DNA of 64,000 bases from Thermoplasmata archaeon (GTDB lineage Archaea > Thermoplasmatota > Thermoplasmata > Lutacidiplasmatales > UBA184). This document shows, in pieces, positions 34,057 to 42,189 of the stretch. A program made the position numbers and the translations under genes. The stretch spans positions 113,205-177,204 of the forward strand of contig DAHVCH010000003.1 of the NCBI GenBank assembly GCA_027314165.1, read 5' to 3'. The notes under the pieces are model-generated. The model was not told where the DNA came from. It saw nothing but the letters and a program-made list of their open reading frames with translations, and ran no database searches. Position 1 is the first letter of the stretch. Every line of letters begins with the position of its first letter.

Positions 34057-34392
34057 CTAGCTGGCCTTCCGACCCCGGGTCGACCTCTCCTGGGACGGGA
34101 AGTAGCTCTGCCAGGCGTTCAGGAGCGTCTCGCGCCGCTCCGCGCCCGCGTCCTTCCGACCCTTCCTCCCGAAAAGGGGGTCGTGGTTGTCGCGGACAAC
34201 TCGGAGGAAGCTCTCGGGGTTCTGGCTCGCGAGCTCGAACCCGTAGAGCATGAACTCCCGGAGCAGGCTCGAGCGCCCCCGCCATCCGATCCTGCGCCGA
34301 ACCATGGGGTTCAGCGAGCGCTTAGCCAGTCGCCACACGTCGGTCGTCGTCTTGTAGTCTTTGCCGGACAGTCCTATCATCACCTGCGGCAT
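34057..34392 (-). CDS. Hypothetical small basic protein
   Basis: A 111-residue basic protein of unknown family. It starts MPQVMIGLSGKDYKTTTDVWRLAKRS and continues WRGRSSLLREFMLYGFELASQNPESFLRVV before a Lys/Arg-rich tail. The middle helix pair with preceding strand vaguely recalls ribbon-helix-helix regulators, but I cannot claim that. ATG 34392 is about 33 nt from a TATA box, giving a short leader. Confidence 0.6.
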   Translation of the reverse strand: MPQVMIGLSGKDYKTTTDVWRLAKRSLNPMVRRRIGWRGRSSLLREFMLYGFELASQNPESFLRVVRDNHDPLFGRKGRKDAGAERRETLLNAWQSYFPSQERSTRGRKAS

Positions 34393-34420
34393 GTCCCCTC
34401 AAGGTCCCTACTTTAGGGCG

Positions 34421-34429
34421 GTATTTAAC
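34421..34429 (-). promoter_or_regulatory. TATA box of the 111-aa gene
   Basis: GTATTTAAC (minus: GTTAAATAC), centred 33 nt before ATG 34392. The next 100 bases up to the UbiA stop codon are unusually AT-rich with no gene and could contain the UbiA terminator. Confidence 0.6.
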
Positions 34430-34532
34430 GGGCCGGGGACGGGAGGTATAGATAGTACACGGGACGATTGAGGTGTTTCTGTGCGAAAGCCATCCAGTAC
34501 CCTAGGTTTCTCGTAAGAACTTCTGATTTTAC

Positions 34533-35429
34533 TTAGATTTGAGTTGAGATGTAAAATAGTACGACTCCCAGAAGGAACCAAGCTCCCATCACGAAGTGCA
34601 GGCGGAAAAGCCGCAGGAGCCTCTCCCGTCCGCGCAGCAGTCCCCGGAACTCCAGGACCACGAGGGTCCCCATGCCGACCCCGATCGGAAGGAGCCAGGG
34701 GGTCTCCCCGAGCGTGGCCCAGAGGAAGGCGAGCAGCAGCGCCAGCGCCCCGGCGAGCAGCCCGCCGACCAGGTAGGGTACCCGCGCGGCCCCGACGCTC
34801 AACGGCAACGACCGGAGCCCGTGCTCCCGGTCCGACTCCAGGTCGCCGAGCGAGTGGACCGATTCGAAGGCCGTACCGAAAAGGAGCATCGCGCCCGCGG
34901 CGACCCAGGCGGGGAGGGGCATCCTCCCATCGACGGCGAGGTACACCGCGGCCGGGATGAGCGACTGGACCGCCCCCAGCAGGACCGTGGTGGCGGGGGT
35001 GTAGCGTTTGGTGTAGGAGTAGCCGAGGACGAGCCCCAGCGCCGGCACCGCGAGCAGCGTCAGCCAGAGGTTGATGAGGGCCGCCGCCACGAAGAAGAGC
35101 CCCACGTTGAGGAGCACCACGGCCCAGGCGGCGCGGGTCGAGAGCACGCCCGTCACCAGGGGCCGGTCCCGGGTCCGCGGGTTCTGCGCGTCGAGCTCTC
35201 GGTCGACGATCTGATTGAACGCGTGGCCCGCGTTCCGGGCGCCGATGAAGGCCAGGAGGACCAAGGCCGCGAGCCTCCAATCGGGATCCCCCCGGAGGAC
35301 GACGAAGAGGAACCCCACTACGAAGAACAGGTTGAGCCCCAGGTTCGGGACCGTCAGGAGCTGAGAGAGGGCCCTCAGCTTCCCGCCCGCCCCGACGCCC
35401 CGCGGCGGGGCCCCGACCCCGGCCGTCAC
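34533..35429 (-). CDS. UbiA-family prenyltransferase
   Basis: This 298-residue polytopic membrane protein (about nine hydrophobic segments) has the first prenyl-diphosphate motif NQIVDRELD (Asn72, Asp76, Asp80) and a second acidic loop DLESDREHGLRSLP. These place it in the UbiA superfamily, which attaches prenyl chains to aromatic acids (quinones) or to glycerol phosphate (archaeal lipids). Paired with a UbiD gene that it overlaps by 4 nt, quinone biosynthesis is the more likely job. GGGP synthase-type lipid enzymes usually stand alone. Confidence 0.92.
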   Translation of the reverse strand: MTAGVGAPPRGVGAGGKLRALSQLLTVPNLGLNLFFVVGFLFVVLRGDPDWRLAALVLLAFIGARNAGHAFNQIVDRELDAQNPRTRDRPLVTGVLSTRAAWAVVLLNVGLFFVAAALINLWLTLLAVPALGLVLGYSYTKRYTPATTVLLGAVQSLIPAAVYLAVDGRMPLPAWVAAGAMLLFGTAFESVHSLGDLESDREHGLRSLPLSVGAARVPYLVGGLLAGALALLLAFLWATLGETPWLLPIGVGMGTLVVLEFRGLLRGRERLLRLFRLHFVMGAWFLLGVVLFYISTQI

Positions 35430-36919
35430 GACCTGGCGTTGGGCGGGGAGGAGGGACGAAGCCGGGCGAGGTCAGGGTCGGACCGGAGGAGGGAGTCGAC
35501 CTTGGCGACGACGGCCGGGTCCATCCGCGCCTCCTCGGGCCAGGCCCGGGGATAGCCCTCCTCCTTCCACTTCTTCGTCGCGTCGATGCCCACCTTGCCT
35601 CCCTGGTTCTCCACGCGATTGGAGACCGAGAGCTGGTCCACGGGTCCGAACACGTGCTCGAAGTCCTCCTGCGGGTCGGCCTGGAGGCCCACGCGGTAGA
35701 GGACCTCCCGGTGGTCGTGGGGGTCCACGTCGTGGTCCACGACCACGATGTAGCGCGTGAACATCATCTGGCCCAGCCCCCAGATCGCGTGCATCACCTT
35801 CCGCGCGTGCTGGGGGTAGCTCTTGCGGATCGAGACGATGGCCACGTTGATCAGGATCCCTTCCTGCGGGAGGTCCAGGTCGACGATCTCGGGCAGGACG
35901 GCCTGGACCACGGGGAGGAAGAGCCGGGTCACGGCCTGTCCCAAGACCGCGTCCTCCGTCGGGGGCTTCCCCGTGACGGTCGAGAGGAAGACCGGTCGGG
36001 AGCGGCGGGTGAGATGGGTGACGTGGATGACCGGGAAGTTCTCCGCGAGCGAGTAGCAGCCGGTGTGGTCGCCGAAGGGCCCCTCCAGGTGGGTCTCCTT
36101 CGGGTCGACCCAGCCCTCGAGCACGATCTCCGACGCGGCCGGGACCTCCAGGGGCACCGTCCGGCAGGGGACGAGGGGCAGGCTCTCGCCCCGGAGGAAC
36201 CCCGCGAAGGCGAACCGGCTGATCCCCTCCGGGACGGGGGCGAGCCCGGCGAACACGGTGGTGGGGTCGGCGCCGATCACCACTGCGACGGGCATCCTCT
36301 CGCCGCGACGCTGGTAGCGACGGAAGTTCTCCGCCCCCGCGCGGTGGGTCTGCCAGTGCGCCCCCAGGGTCGTCGAGGAGTAGCGCTGCAACCGGTAGAT
36401 GCCCACGGCCTGGTCCCCGGTCTCGGGGTTCTTCGTCACCACGAGCGGGAAGGTGATGGTGGGCCCGCCGTCCTTCGGCCAGCCGGTCATGATCGGGAGC
36501 TCCTCCAGGTTCGGCCGGTCGGTCTCCTCCTCCTGGCAGGGGCCCTTGCTCACCCGCTTGGGCGCGAGGGCCCTCAGCTGGGAGAGCTGTTCGATCGTTC
36601 CCCCCGGGTCCGAGAGGATCGCCCCGAGCCCCGCGGGGGGACGGAAGCGGAGGAGCCGGCGGATCTTCTCCGCCGGTTCCTCGATCGAGCTCGCTCCCAG
36701 GGCCATCGCGATGCGACGGGGCGACCCCAGGACGTTCAGCGCGACGGGGAGGGAGGAACCCTCGACGTTCTCGAAGAGGAGCGCGGGGCCGTCCGCACGG
36801 AGGGCGCGCTGGGCGATCTCGCTCATCTCGAGCCGGGGCGAGATGCGGCTCTTCACCCGGAGGAGGTCCCCCTTCGCTTCCAGGGCCTCGAGGAACTCCT
36901 TCAGGTCCTTCCACGCCAT
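35426..36919 (-). CDS. UbiD-family decarboxylase (prenylated-FMN dependent)
   Basis: A 497-residue protein beginning MAWKDLKEFLEALEAKGDLLRVK, the standard UbiD N-terminus. Later blocks are LENVEGS-like ALLFENVEGSSLPVALNVLGS, VVTKNPETGDQAVGIYRLQRY, MPVAVVIGADPTTVFAGLAPVPEG and EGPFGDHTGCYS, followed by HLTRRSRPVF. The EGPFGxHTG segment contains the catalytic acids of the prFMN enzymes. The substrate could be a prenylated hydroxybenzoate, a menaquinone-path intermediate, or the anhydromevalonate phosphate of the archaeal mevalonate route. The neighbouring UbiA favours a quinone. The frame runs open upstream of ATG 36919, but the domain starts there. Confidence 0.92.
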   Translation of the reverse strand: MAWKDLKEFLEALEAKGDLLRVKSRISPRLEMSEIAQRALRADGPALLFENVEGSSLPVALNVLGSPRRIAMALGASSIEEPAEKIRRLLRFRPPAGLGAILSDPGGTIEQLSQLRALAPKRVSKGPCQEEETDRPNLEELPIMTGWPKDGGPTITFPLVVTKNPETGDQAVGIYRLQRYSSTTLGAHWQTHRAGAENFRRYQRRGERMPVAVVIGADPTTVFAGLAPVPEGISRFAFAGFLRGESLPLVPCRTVPLEVPAASEIVLEGWVDPKETHLEGPFGDHTGCYSLAENFPVIHVTHLTRRSRPVFLSTVTGKPPTEDAVLGQAVTRLFLPVVQAVLPEIVDLDLPQEGILINVAIVSIRKSYPQHARKVMHAIWGLGQMMFTRYIVVVDHDVDPHDHREVLYRVGLQADPQEDFEHVFGPVDQLSVSNRVENQGGKVGIDATKKWKEEGYPRAWPEEARMDPAVVAKVDSLLRSDPDLARLRPSSPPNARS

Positions 36920-37068
36920 CGGCCCGCTCCCCCTCCCGGACGAAGGGCGGTCGAGCGGGACGCGGGACCCTCTATTTGAACGGAGACCAGGGGGGCCACC
37001 GAGGCGCCGGCGGACCGAAAGCCGTCCGTCCACAAGCGACATGGGGCGGGTGGTGGTGGGGCGGGGGG

Positions 37069-37608
37069 ATGCCTCCAGCCCCGCCCCGTCGTCGGAGCCC
37101 CGGTCCCCGCGGGTCCCGGGCGACCCCTTCCCGCCCCGCCCCGTCCAAGCGACACGCGACACAGGACCGGACGACGGTCCTCTCCGTCGACATCGAGCGG
37201 ATGCCGGACGCCCCGGGCGCCCGGATGCCGGAGATGGCGACCGCCGGGAGCGCGTGCTTCGACCTCTACGCCGCCGAGGACGCGGAGCTGCTCCCAGGGC
37301 AGGTCACCCTGGTCCGGACCGGGCTGCGGATGAGGGCCCCTCCTGGGACCTTCCTGGAGATCCGTCCTCGGAGCGGGCTTTCGACCCGGGGGGTGATCAT
37401 GGTCAACGCGCCGGGGACCATCGACCGCGACTACCCGCTGGAAGTGAAGGTCCCGCTCGCCCTCCTCTTCGGAGGTCCCCGGACGCTGCACGCGGGCGAG
37501 CGGGTCGCGCAGATCCGGGTGGTGCCCGACGCCCCGACGGCCTTCCGGTGGGGCAAGGTGGAGGTCACCACGGACCGGACCGGGGGGTTCGGGAGCACGG
37601 GGGCCTAA
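37069..37608 (+). CDS. dut: dUTP diphosphatase (trimeric dUTPase family)
   Basis: The conserved part carries the dUTPase motifs in order: ATAGSACFDLYAAED (motif 1), PRSGLSTRG (2), VNAPGTIDRDYPLEVKV (3), AGERVAQIRVV (4) and the C-terminal arm TDRTGGFGSTG (5). It converts dUTP to dUMP, keeping uracil out of DNA and feeding dTMP synthesis. Start choice is difficult. ATG 37201 would remove the first conserved strand (VLSVDIE), so I use ATG 37069, which adds an atypical Pro/Arg-rich leader; a non-standard start near 37,180 is also possible. It is divergent from ubiD and co-directional with purE. Confidence 0.85.
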   Translation: MPPAPPRRRSPGPRGSRATPSRPAPSKRHATQDRTTVLSVDIERMPDAPGARMPEMATAGSACFDLYAAEDAELLPGQVTLVRTGLRMRAPPGTFLEIRPRSGLSTRGVIMVNAPGTIDRDYPLEVKVPLALLFGGPRTLHAGERVAQIRVVPDAPTAFRWGKVEVTTDRTGGFGSTGA

Positions 37609-37625
37609 CCGGAGCGTCCGTTCAC

Positions 37626-37632
37626 CTTAAAC
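37626..37632 (+). promoter_or_regulatory. TATA-like box of purE
   Basis: CTTAAAC in the 53-nt gap between dut and purE, about 33 nt before ATG 37662. Confidence 0.45.
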
Positions 37633-37661
37633 CGAACACCGGTGTCGGCTCCCGAACCACC

Positions 37662-38156
37662 ATGTCCGCCCTGGTTGGCATCCTCATGGGCTCCAAATCC
37701 GACTGGCCCACGCTCGAAGCGGGCGCGAAGGTTCTGGACTCGCTCAAGGTCTCCTACGAGGTGAGGGTCCTCTCGGCCCACCGGGCGCCGGACGCGCTCG
37801 CGGAGTACGTGAAGGGGGCGGAGAAGCGCGGGATGGAGGTCCTGATCGCGGCCGCCGGGGGCGCGGCGCATCTTCCGGGGGTCGCGGCGGCCCACACGGT
37901 CCTCCCGGTCCTGGGCGTGCCCATCGAGACCTCCGCGTTCAAGGGCCTCGACTCGCTCCTCTCCATCGTCCAGATGCCCTCGGGCATCCCGGTCGGCACC
38001 CTCGCCGTAGGGAAGTCCGGCCCCGTCAACGCCGCGCTGCTGGCCGCGGAGATCCTCGGTGTCAAGCACGCGGAGATCCGGGAAGCGGTCCGCCGCTACC
38101 GCGAGAACCTCACCAAGGAGGCCCTCGCCCATCCCGACCCTCGCGAAGCCGCTTGA
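37662..38156 (+). CDS. purE: N5-carboxyaminoimidazole ribonucleotide mutase PurE
   Basis: A 164-residue protein with LVGILMGSKSDWPTLEAGAKVLD at the start, the active-site SAHRAPDALAEYV, AAAGGAAHLPGVAAAHTVLPVLGVPI and the substrate loop SIVQMPSGIPVGTLAVG. This is a full PurE of class I (mutase) length and sequence, acting in purine biosynthesis. A separate PurK is not seen in the window. ATG 37662 fits a leaderless transcript. Isocitrate dehydrogenase follows 24 nt downstream. Confidence 0.95.
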   Translation: MSALVGILMGSKSDWPTLEAGAKVLDSLKVSYEVRVLSAHRAPDALAEYVKGAEKRGMEVLIAAAGGAAHLPGVAAAHTVLPVLGVPIETSAFKGLDSLLSIVQMPSGIPVGTLAVGKSGPVNAALLAAEILGVKHAEIREAVRRYRENLTKEALAHPDPREAA

Positions 38157-38180
38157 TCCACGTTGGAGAGAGGAGGGGTC

Positions 38181-39674
38181 GTGACGGACGCAGGCGCGCG
38201 CGGGAAGCCCTACACGGTCGGACCGAACGGGAAGAAGCTGGTCACCGTCATCCCAGGTGACGGCGTCGGACCGGAGATCGTCCGGGCGACGCGGCGGGTC
38301 CTGGAGGCCGCGGGCGCCCCGATCGAGTGGGAGGAGCGTCTTGCCGGCGCGGCGGTCTTCAAGGCCGGACTGGCCTCCGGCGTCCCGCCGGAGACGATCG
38401 AATCGATCCGCAAGACCCGTGTGGTCCTGAAGGGCCCCCTCGAGACCCCTGTCGGGTTCGGGGAGAAGAGCGCGAACGTCACGCTGCGCAAGCTCTTCGA
38501 GACCTTCGCGAACATCCGTCCCGTCAAGGAGCTGCCCGGCGTCCGCACGCCGTTCAGCGGCCGGGGCGTCGACCTGGTCATCGTCCGGGAGAACGTCGAG
38601 GACGTCTACGCCGGGATCGAGTACCTCGAGACCCCCGGGGTCGCGGAGGCGCTCAAGATCGTCACGCGCAAAGGGTGCGAGAAGATCGTCCGTCTCTCCT
38701 TCGAACTGGCCCGGGCGGAAGGGCGGAAGAAGGTCCACTGCGCCACGAAGTCGAACATTTTGAAGTTCACCGAGGGGCTCCTCAAGCGCACCTTCGAGGA
38801 GATCGCCAAGGAGTACCCCGACATCGAGGCGAACCACATCATCATCGACAACTGCGCCCACCAGCTGGTGAAGGCGCCCGAGCAGTTCGACGTCATCGTG
38901 ACGACGAACATGAACGGCGACATCCTCAGCGACGAGGGGAGCGCCCTCGTGGGCGGGCTCGGCTTCGCCCCCTCCGCGAACCTGGGCAACCACGTGGGCA
39001 TCTTCGAGGCGGTCCACGGCTCCGCGCCCAAGTACGCGGGGAAGAACGTGATCAACCCCACCGCGCTCATCCTGACGTCGGTGCTCCTGCTCCGACACCT
39101 GGAGGAGTTCGAGATCGCCACGAAGGTCGAGAACGCGGTCGTCTCGACGCTCGCCGAGGGGAAGGTCTCCACGCGCGATGTCGTGGGGGACGCGATCGCC
39201 GCGAGCACCACCGACTTCGCGGAGGCCGTCGTCCAGAACCTGGGCAAGGCCCCCCCCAAGGGCTGGCGCGTACGCGACTACCACGCCCTGAAGTTCCACT
39301 CCCTCCCGGCCACCCCGGCCATGGTCGTCGCGAAGACCCGGAAGACCGTCGGCGTGGACATCTTCCTGGAGAGCTCGCTCGACTCGGAGCGGCTCGGAGA
39401 GGCTCTGGTCGAGCTCACGAAAGGGACCTCGCTCCGCCTCCACGGCATCTCGAACCGGGGGACGCGGGTCTTCCCGCCCAGCGACGCCATGCTCGACGTG
39501 GTCGACCACTGGCAGTGCCGGTTCTTTGCCACGGACGGCAAGGGCGAGGTGTCCGAACCCGCGCTCCTGGAGCTCTTCCAGAAGGTGGGCGCGCACCACC
39601 GATGGGTCGGCCTGGAGCGTCTCCAGGAGTTCGACGGTCAGCCCGCGTTCACCCGCCCTCAGGGCGAGGACTGA
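38181..39674 (+). CDS. icd: Isocitrate dehydrogenase, long form with C-terminal domain
   Basis: A 497-residue enzyme oxidising isocitrate to 2-oxoglutarate. The core has VTVIPGDGVGPEIVRATRRVLE, the substrate loop EKSANVTLRKLFETFANIRPV, VIVRENVEDVYAGIEY, the metal site DNCAHQLVKAPEQFDVIVTTNMNGDILSDE and the cofactor segment EAVHGSAPKYAGKNVINPTA. About 140 extra residues after position 355 form a further domain as in the long Thermus-type isocitrate dehydrogenases. GTG 38181 follows a GAGGAGGGG ribosome site by a few nt and is preferred over TTG 38163. Confidence 0.93.
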   Translation: MTDAGARGKPYTVGPNGKKLVTVIPGDGVGPEIVRATRRVLEAAGAPIEWEERLAGAAVFKAGLASGVPPETIESIRKTRVVLKGPLETPVGFGEKSANVTLRKLFETFANIRPVKELPGVRTPFSGRGVDLVIVRENVEDVYAGIEYLETPGVAEALKIVTRKGCEKIVRLSFELARAEGRKKVHCATKSNILKFTEGLLKRTFEEIAKEYPDIEANHIIIDNCAHQLVKAPEQFDVIVTTNMNGDILSDEGSALVGGLGFAPSANLGNHVGIFEAVHGSAPKYAGKNVINPTALILTSVLLLRHLEEFEIATKVENAVVSTLAEGKVSTRDVVGDAIAASTTDFAEAVVQNLGKAPPKGWRVRDYHALKFHSLPATPAMVVAKTRKTVGVDIFLESSLDSERLGEALVELTKGTSLRLHGISNRGTRVFPPSDAMLDVVDHWQCRFFATDGKGEVSEPALLELFQKVGAHHRWVGLERLQEFDGQPAFTRPQGED

Positions 39675-39801
39675 GCTCGCCCGGCAGGGCCGCTCGAGCG
39701 GGCCCTCCGCTCGCTCTCCCGCGCAAGCGAGAAGAGCCGTCGCCGCAGCGGAGGCTGCGGCCGGGCGGTCGGTCGGGCGGGCGGTTGGCCGGGAGGACGA
39801 G

Positions 39802-40296
39802 ATGGAGAGCTCTCCCTGGGTCCTTCGGATCACGCTCGGGACCCATCGGCCCTCGCCCGGACGAACCTACCGCGGGATGGTCTACCTCCACCCCCCCGGA
39901 GAACGCCCGAAAGTCCGCTCCCGCACCTGGGACGCGGACGGGCTCCCGCTCTGGTTCCTCACCCCCGCGCGCTCGACGCTCCGGGACCTGCGGAGCCCGG
40001 GGGAGGAGGTCCCCCCCGACCGGCGCCACCTCCGAGGCTGGGCCCGGGCGGTCCGGTCCATCGAGGTCAACGTCGAGACGAGCGACCTCGGGACGGTGCT
40101 GCACGGACGCTACGCGCTCCCCGAAGGGCTCTGGGTGCACGCGCTCTTCCACGGTGAGGTCGAAGGGGCCCCTCCGCTCCGGGCCGAGCGGCTGGAGCGT
40201 GTGGGGGATCCTCCCGGACCCGCCCTCGAACTCGCTCACGGGACGGCCAGGTTCCTCATGCGAGTGGAGCGTCAAGGACAAGAAGGGGGACCGTAG
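39802..40296 (+). CDS. Hypothetical protein
   Basis: A 164-residue protein, probably all-beta, starting MESSPWVLRITLGTHRPSPG. It contains WAPDG-like strands (RSRTWDADGLPLWFLTPARST), RSIEVNVETSDLGTVLHGRYAL and LWVHALFHGEVEG. No family recognised. ATG 39802 is preceded by GGGAGGACGAG. It sits between icd and a HAD phosphatase gene 19 nt downstream. Confidence 0.65.
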   Translation: MESSPWVLRITLGTHRPSPGRTYRGMVYLHPPGERPKVRSRTWDADGLPLWFLTPARSTLRDLRSPGEEVPPDRRHLRGWARAVRSIEVNVETSDLGTVLHGRYALPEGLWVHALFHGEVEGAPPLRAERLERVGDPPGPALELAHGTARFLMRVERQGQEGGP

Positions 40297-40315
40297 TGTG
40301 CTCTAGCGAGGTCCC

Positions 40316-41044
40316 ATGATCCGCCCGGGCGAACCGATCGGCCCATCGAGCTACCACCAGCCGTACATGGCCGTCGTCTTCGACCTCGACGGCACGATCA
40401 TCGACTCGGCCCTGGACTTCCACGCCATGCGGAAGGCGGTCATCGAGGCCGCCCACCACGAGGGCGTGCCCCCCGGGGAGCTCCACACGACCGAGAACGT
40501 CCCCGAGCTCATCCTCCACGCCAAGACGAAGCTGCGCCAGATGACCGGGGCGGACGTCCTGGGGATGCGGTTCGAGGCCGAGGCGAACCGGAGGCTCGAC
40601 GAGATCGAGATGGCGGCGCTCCCGAGTGCGAAAGCGAGCCCGGGCGCCAAGGAGACCCTCTCGACCCTGCACCAGGAGGGCTACCGCCTGGGGGTCCTCA
40701 CCCGGAGCTGCGAGGGGTTCGCCAAGACGTCGCTGCACAACACGGGCCTCCTCCCGTTCTTCATGAAGCTCCGGACACGGAACGACTCCGGTCCCGCGAA
40801 GCCCCAGCCGGAGAGCCTGCTCCTGCTGCTCAAGGACATGGGCGTGGCGAAGGACCGCGCCCTCTACGTCGGCGACGGCACCCAGGACATGGAGTGCGCG
40901 AGGGCCGCCGGCGTGGACTTCGTCGCGATGGTCCACCCGGGGGAGAAGTCCCAGGTCCGGGAGGAGGAGCTCCGGCGCATGGGCTCCTTCCACATCGTCC
41001 GGGCCTTCCCCGAGCTCCGTCGGCACGTCACGGGCCGCTCGTAG
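40316..41044 (+). CDS. HAD-superfamily phosphatase (phosphoglycolate phosphatase-like)
   Basis: A 242-residue HAD hydrolase with motif I VVFDLDGTIIDS, a helical cap region (about residues 40-95), motif II LGVLTRSCEGF, motif III around SGPAKPQPE and motif IV ALYVGDGTQDMECARAAG. The cap position fits subfamily I, as in phosphoglycolate phosphatase and pyrophosphatase PpaX. The substrate cannot be assigned. ATG 40316 is used; ATG 40367 (MAVVFDLDG) would start right at motif I and is a real alternative. Confidence 0.9.
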   Translation: MIRPGEPIGPSSYHQPYMAVVFDLDGTIIDSALDFHAMRKAVIEAAHHEGVPPGELHTTENVPELILHAKTKLRQMTGADVLGMRFEAEANRRLDEIEMAALPSAKASPGAKETLSTLHQEGYRLGVLTRSCEGFAKTSLHNTGLLPFFMKLRTRNDSGPAKPQPESLLLLLKDMGVAKDRALYVGDGTQDMECARAAGVDFVAMVHPGEKSQVREEELRRMGSFHIVRAFPELRRHVTGRS

Positions 41045-41087
41045 GGACCCGCACGGCCCCTCGGCCGCCGGTCCTCCCCTCCCCCGG

Positions 41088-42116
41088 CTACGGCTCCAAC
41101 GTCCTCGGGCCCGTCTCTTCTTCCAGGTAGAAGGCGAAAGCGTGGATGATCGCGCGCTCCGCGGTCGCCCACGCCTCGGGCACCTGCTTCCAGCCGTCGC
41201 GGATGTCCCCCGCGGCGTAGAGCCCCGGGATCACGCCGGAGCCGTCCGCCGCGAGCACGCGCCCGTCGTCGTCGGTGGGGATGTACCCCTCGTCCGTGAC
41301 CTTGGCCCCGAGCGCCCGGGGGAATTCTCCGTGCGTCGAGTACCAGCCGAGGGCGCAGAACCCCTTGTCGAAGGTCTCCCGCGTCCCGTCCTTCAGGACG
41401 ACACCGAACCTCTTCTCGCGGACGCCCTCGAAGTCGACGATCTCCTGGGTCACCACGCGCACGTGGTGGGCCGCCAGCGACCGCTCGAGCTCCTTCCGCT
41501 CCTCCTCGTCCGCATCCTCGAGCAGCGGCTCGCCGTGGGTCAGCAGCGTGATCGAGGCCGGTTGGAAGTGGAAGAGGTCGAGCGCGGTCCGCACGGCGTA
41601 GGTCCCTCCCCCGACGACGCCGACGGACCTCCCGGGGAGCGTGTGCCCGTCGCAGAGCATGCAGAAGTCCACCACGCCGTGGTTCGCCCACGGGAAGATG
41701 GGCTCGATGCTCCCGTGGACGTGCGGGATCCTGTCGACGACCCCGAGCGCCAGGAGCAGCACCTTCCCCCGGACCGTGTGGACCTGCCGGAGCCTCTCGA
41801 AGACCACGACGAACTCGGCCCCCTGCCGCTCGACCTTCTGGAGGGTGACCGGAGAGAGGTACGCGGTCCAGGACGCGACCTCCTTGAGCTGCTGGATCTG
41901 GAGGTCCAGAAGCTTGTGCCCCGAGATCCCCCCGGGGAACCCCGGGATGTTGTCCATGCTGGGCGCGTAGTAGGAGCGGCCGTACTTCGGCCCCCGGTCG
42001 AGGATGACCGCGGTCTGGTGGAGCAGCCCCGCCTTGAGGCCGGCCTGGAGGCCGGCGTGGCCCCCTCCCAGGATGATGATGTCGTAGCTCGGCTTCACCC
42101 GGACGAACCCGGCCAT
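41088..42116 (-). CDS. Thioredoxin-reductase-like FAD/NAD(P) oxidoreductase
   Basis: A 342-residue flavoprotein with the FAD-binding YDIIILGGGHAGLQAGLKAGL near the start, a redox-active CMLC pair (Cys152, Cys155; usual CAxC), an NAD(P)-binding VGVVGGGTYAVRTALDL and the C-terminal FAD motif GLYAAGDIRDGWKQVPEAWATAERA. Both cysteines are present, so disulfide reductase activity is plausible, with thioredoxin or a related partner. ATG 42116 is chosen; GTG 42131 is in frame but its upstream GGGAGG is only 1 nt away. Confidence 0.88.
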   Translation of the reverse strand: MAGFVRVKPSYDIIILGGGHAGLQAGLKAGLLHQTAVILDRGPKYGRSYYAPSMDNIPGFPGGISGHKLLDLQIQQLKEVASWTAYLSPVTLQKVERQGAEFVVVFERLRQVHTVRGKVLLLALGVVDRIPHVHGSIEPIFPWANHGVVDFCMLCDGHTLPGRSVGVVGGGTYAVRTALDLFHFQPASITLLTHGEPLLEDADEEERKELERSLAAHHVRVVTQEIVDFEGVREKRFGVVLKDGTRETFDKGFCALGWYSTHGEFPRALGAKVTDEGYIPTDDDGRVLAADGSGVIPGLYAAGDIRDGWKQVPEAWATAERAIIHAFAFYLEEETGPRTLEP

Positions 42117-42189
42117 CGGGAGGACGACCACGCCTCCCTACTTGAGGACGGGGACCTCGCTCGCGGCCGGAGGGTCGCGCGGCCGTCGG

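Noticed and set aside
32464..34416. 650-codon plus-strand frame over arcS
   Set aside because: Composition-driven shadow; ArcS motifs are on the minus strand.
37069..37200. Pro/Arg-rich leader of dUTPase considered as a separate functional domain
   Set aside because: Low-complexity composition and absence of conserved residues; more likely a start-site problem.
37605..39833. 742-codon minus-strand frame over purE and icd
   Set aside because: Shadow of two well-defined metabolic genes.
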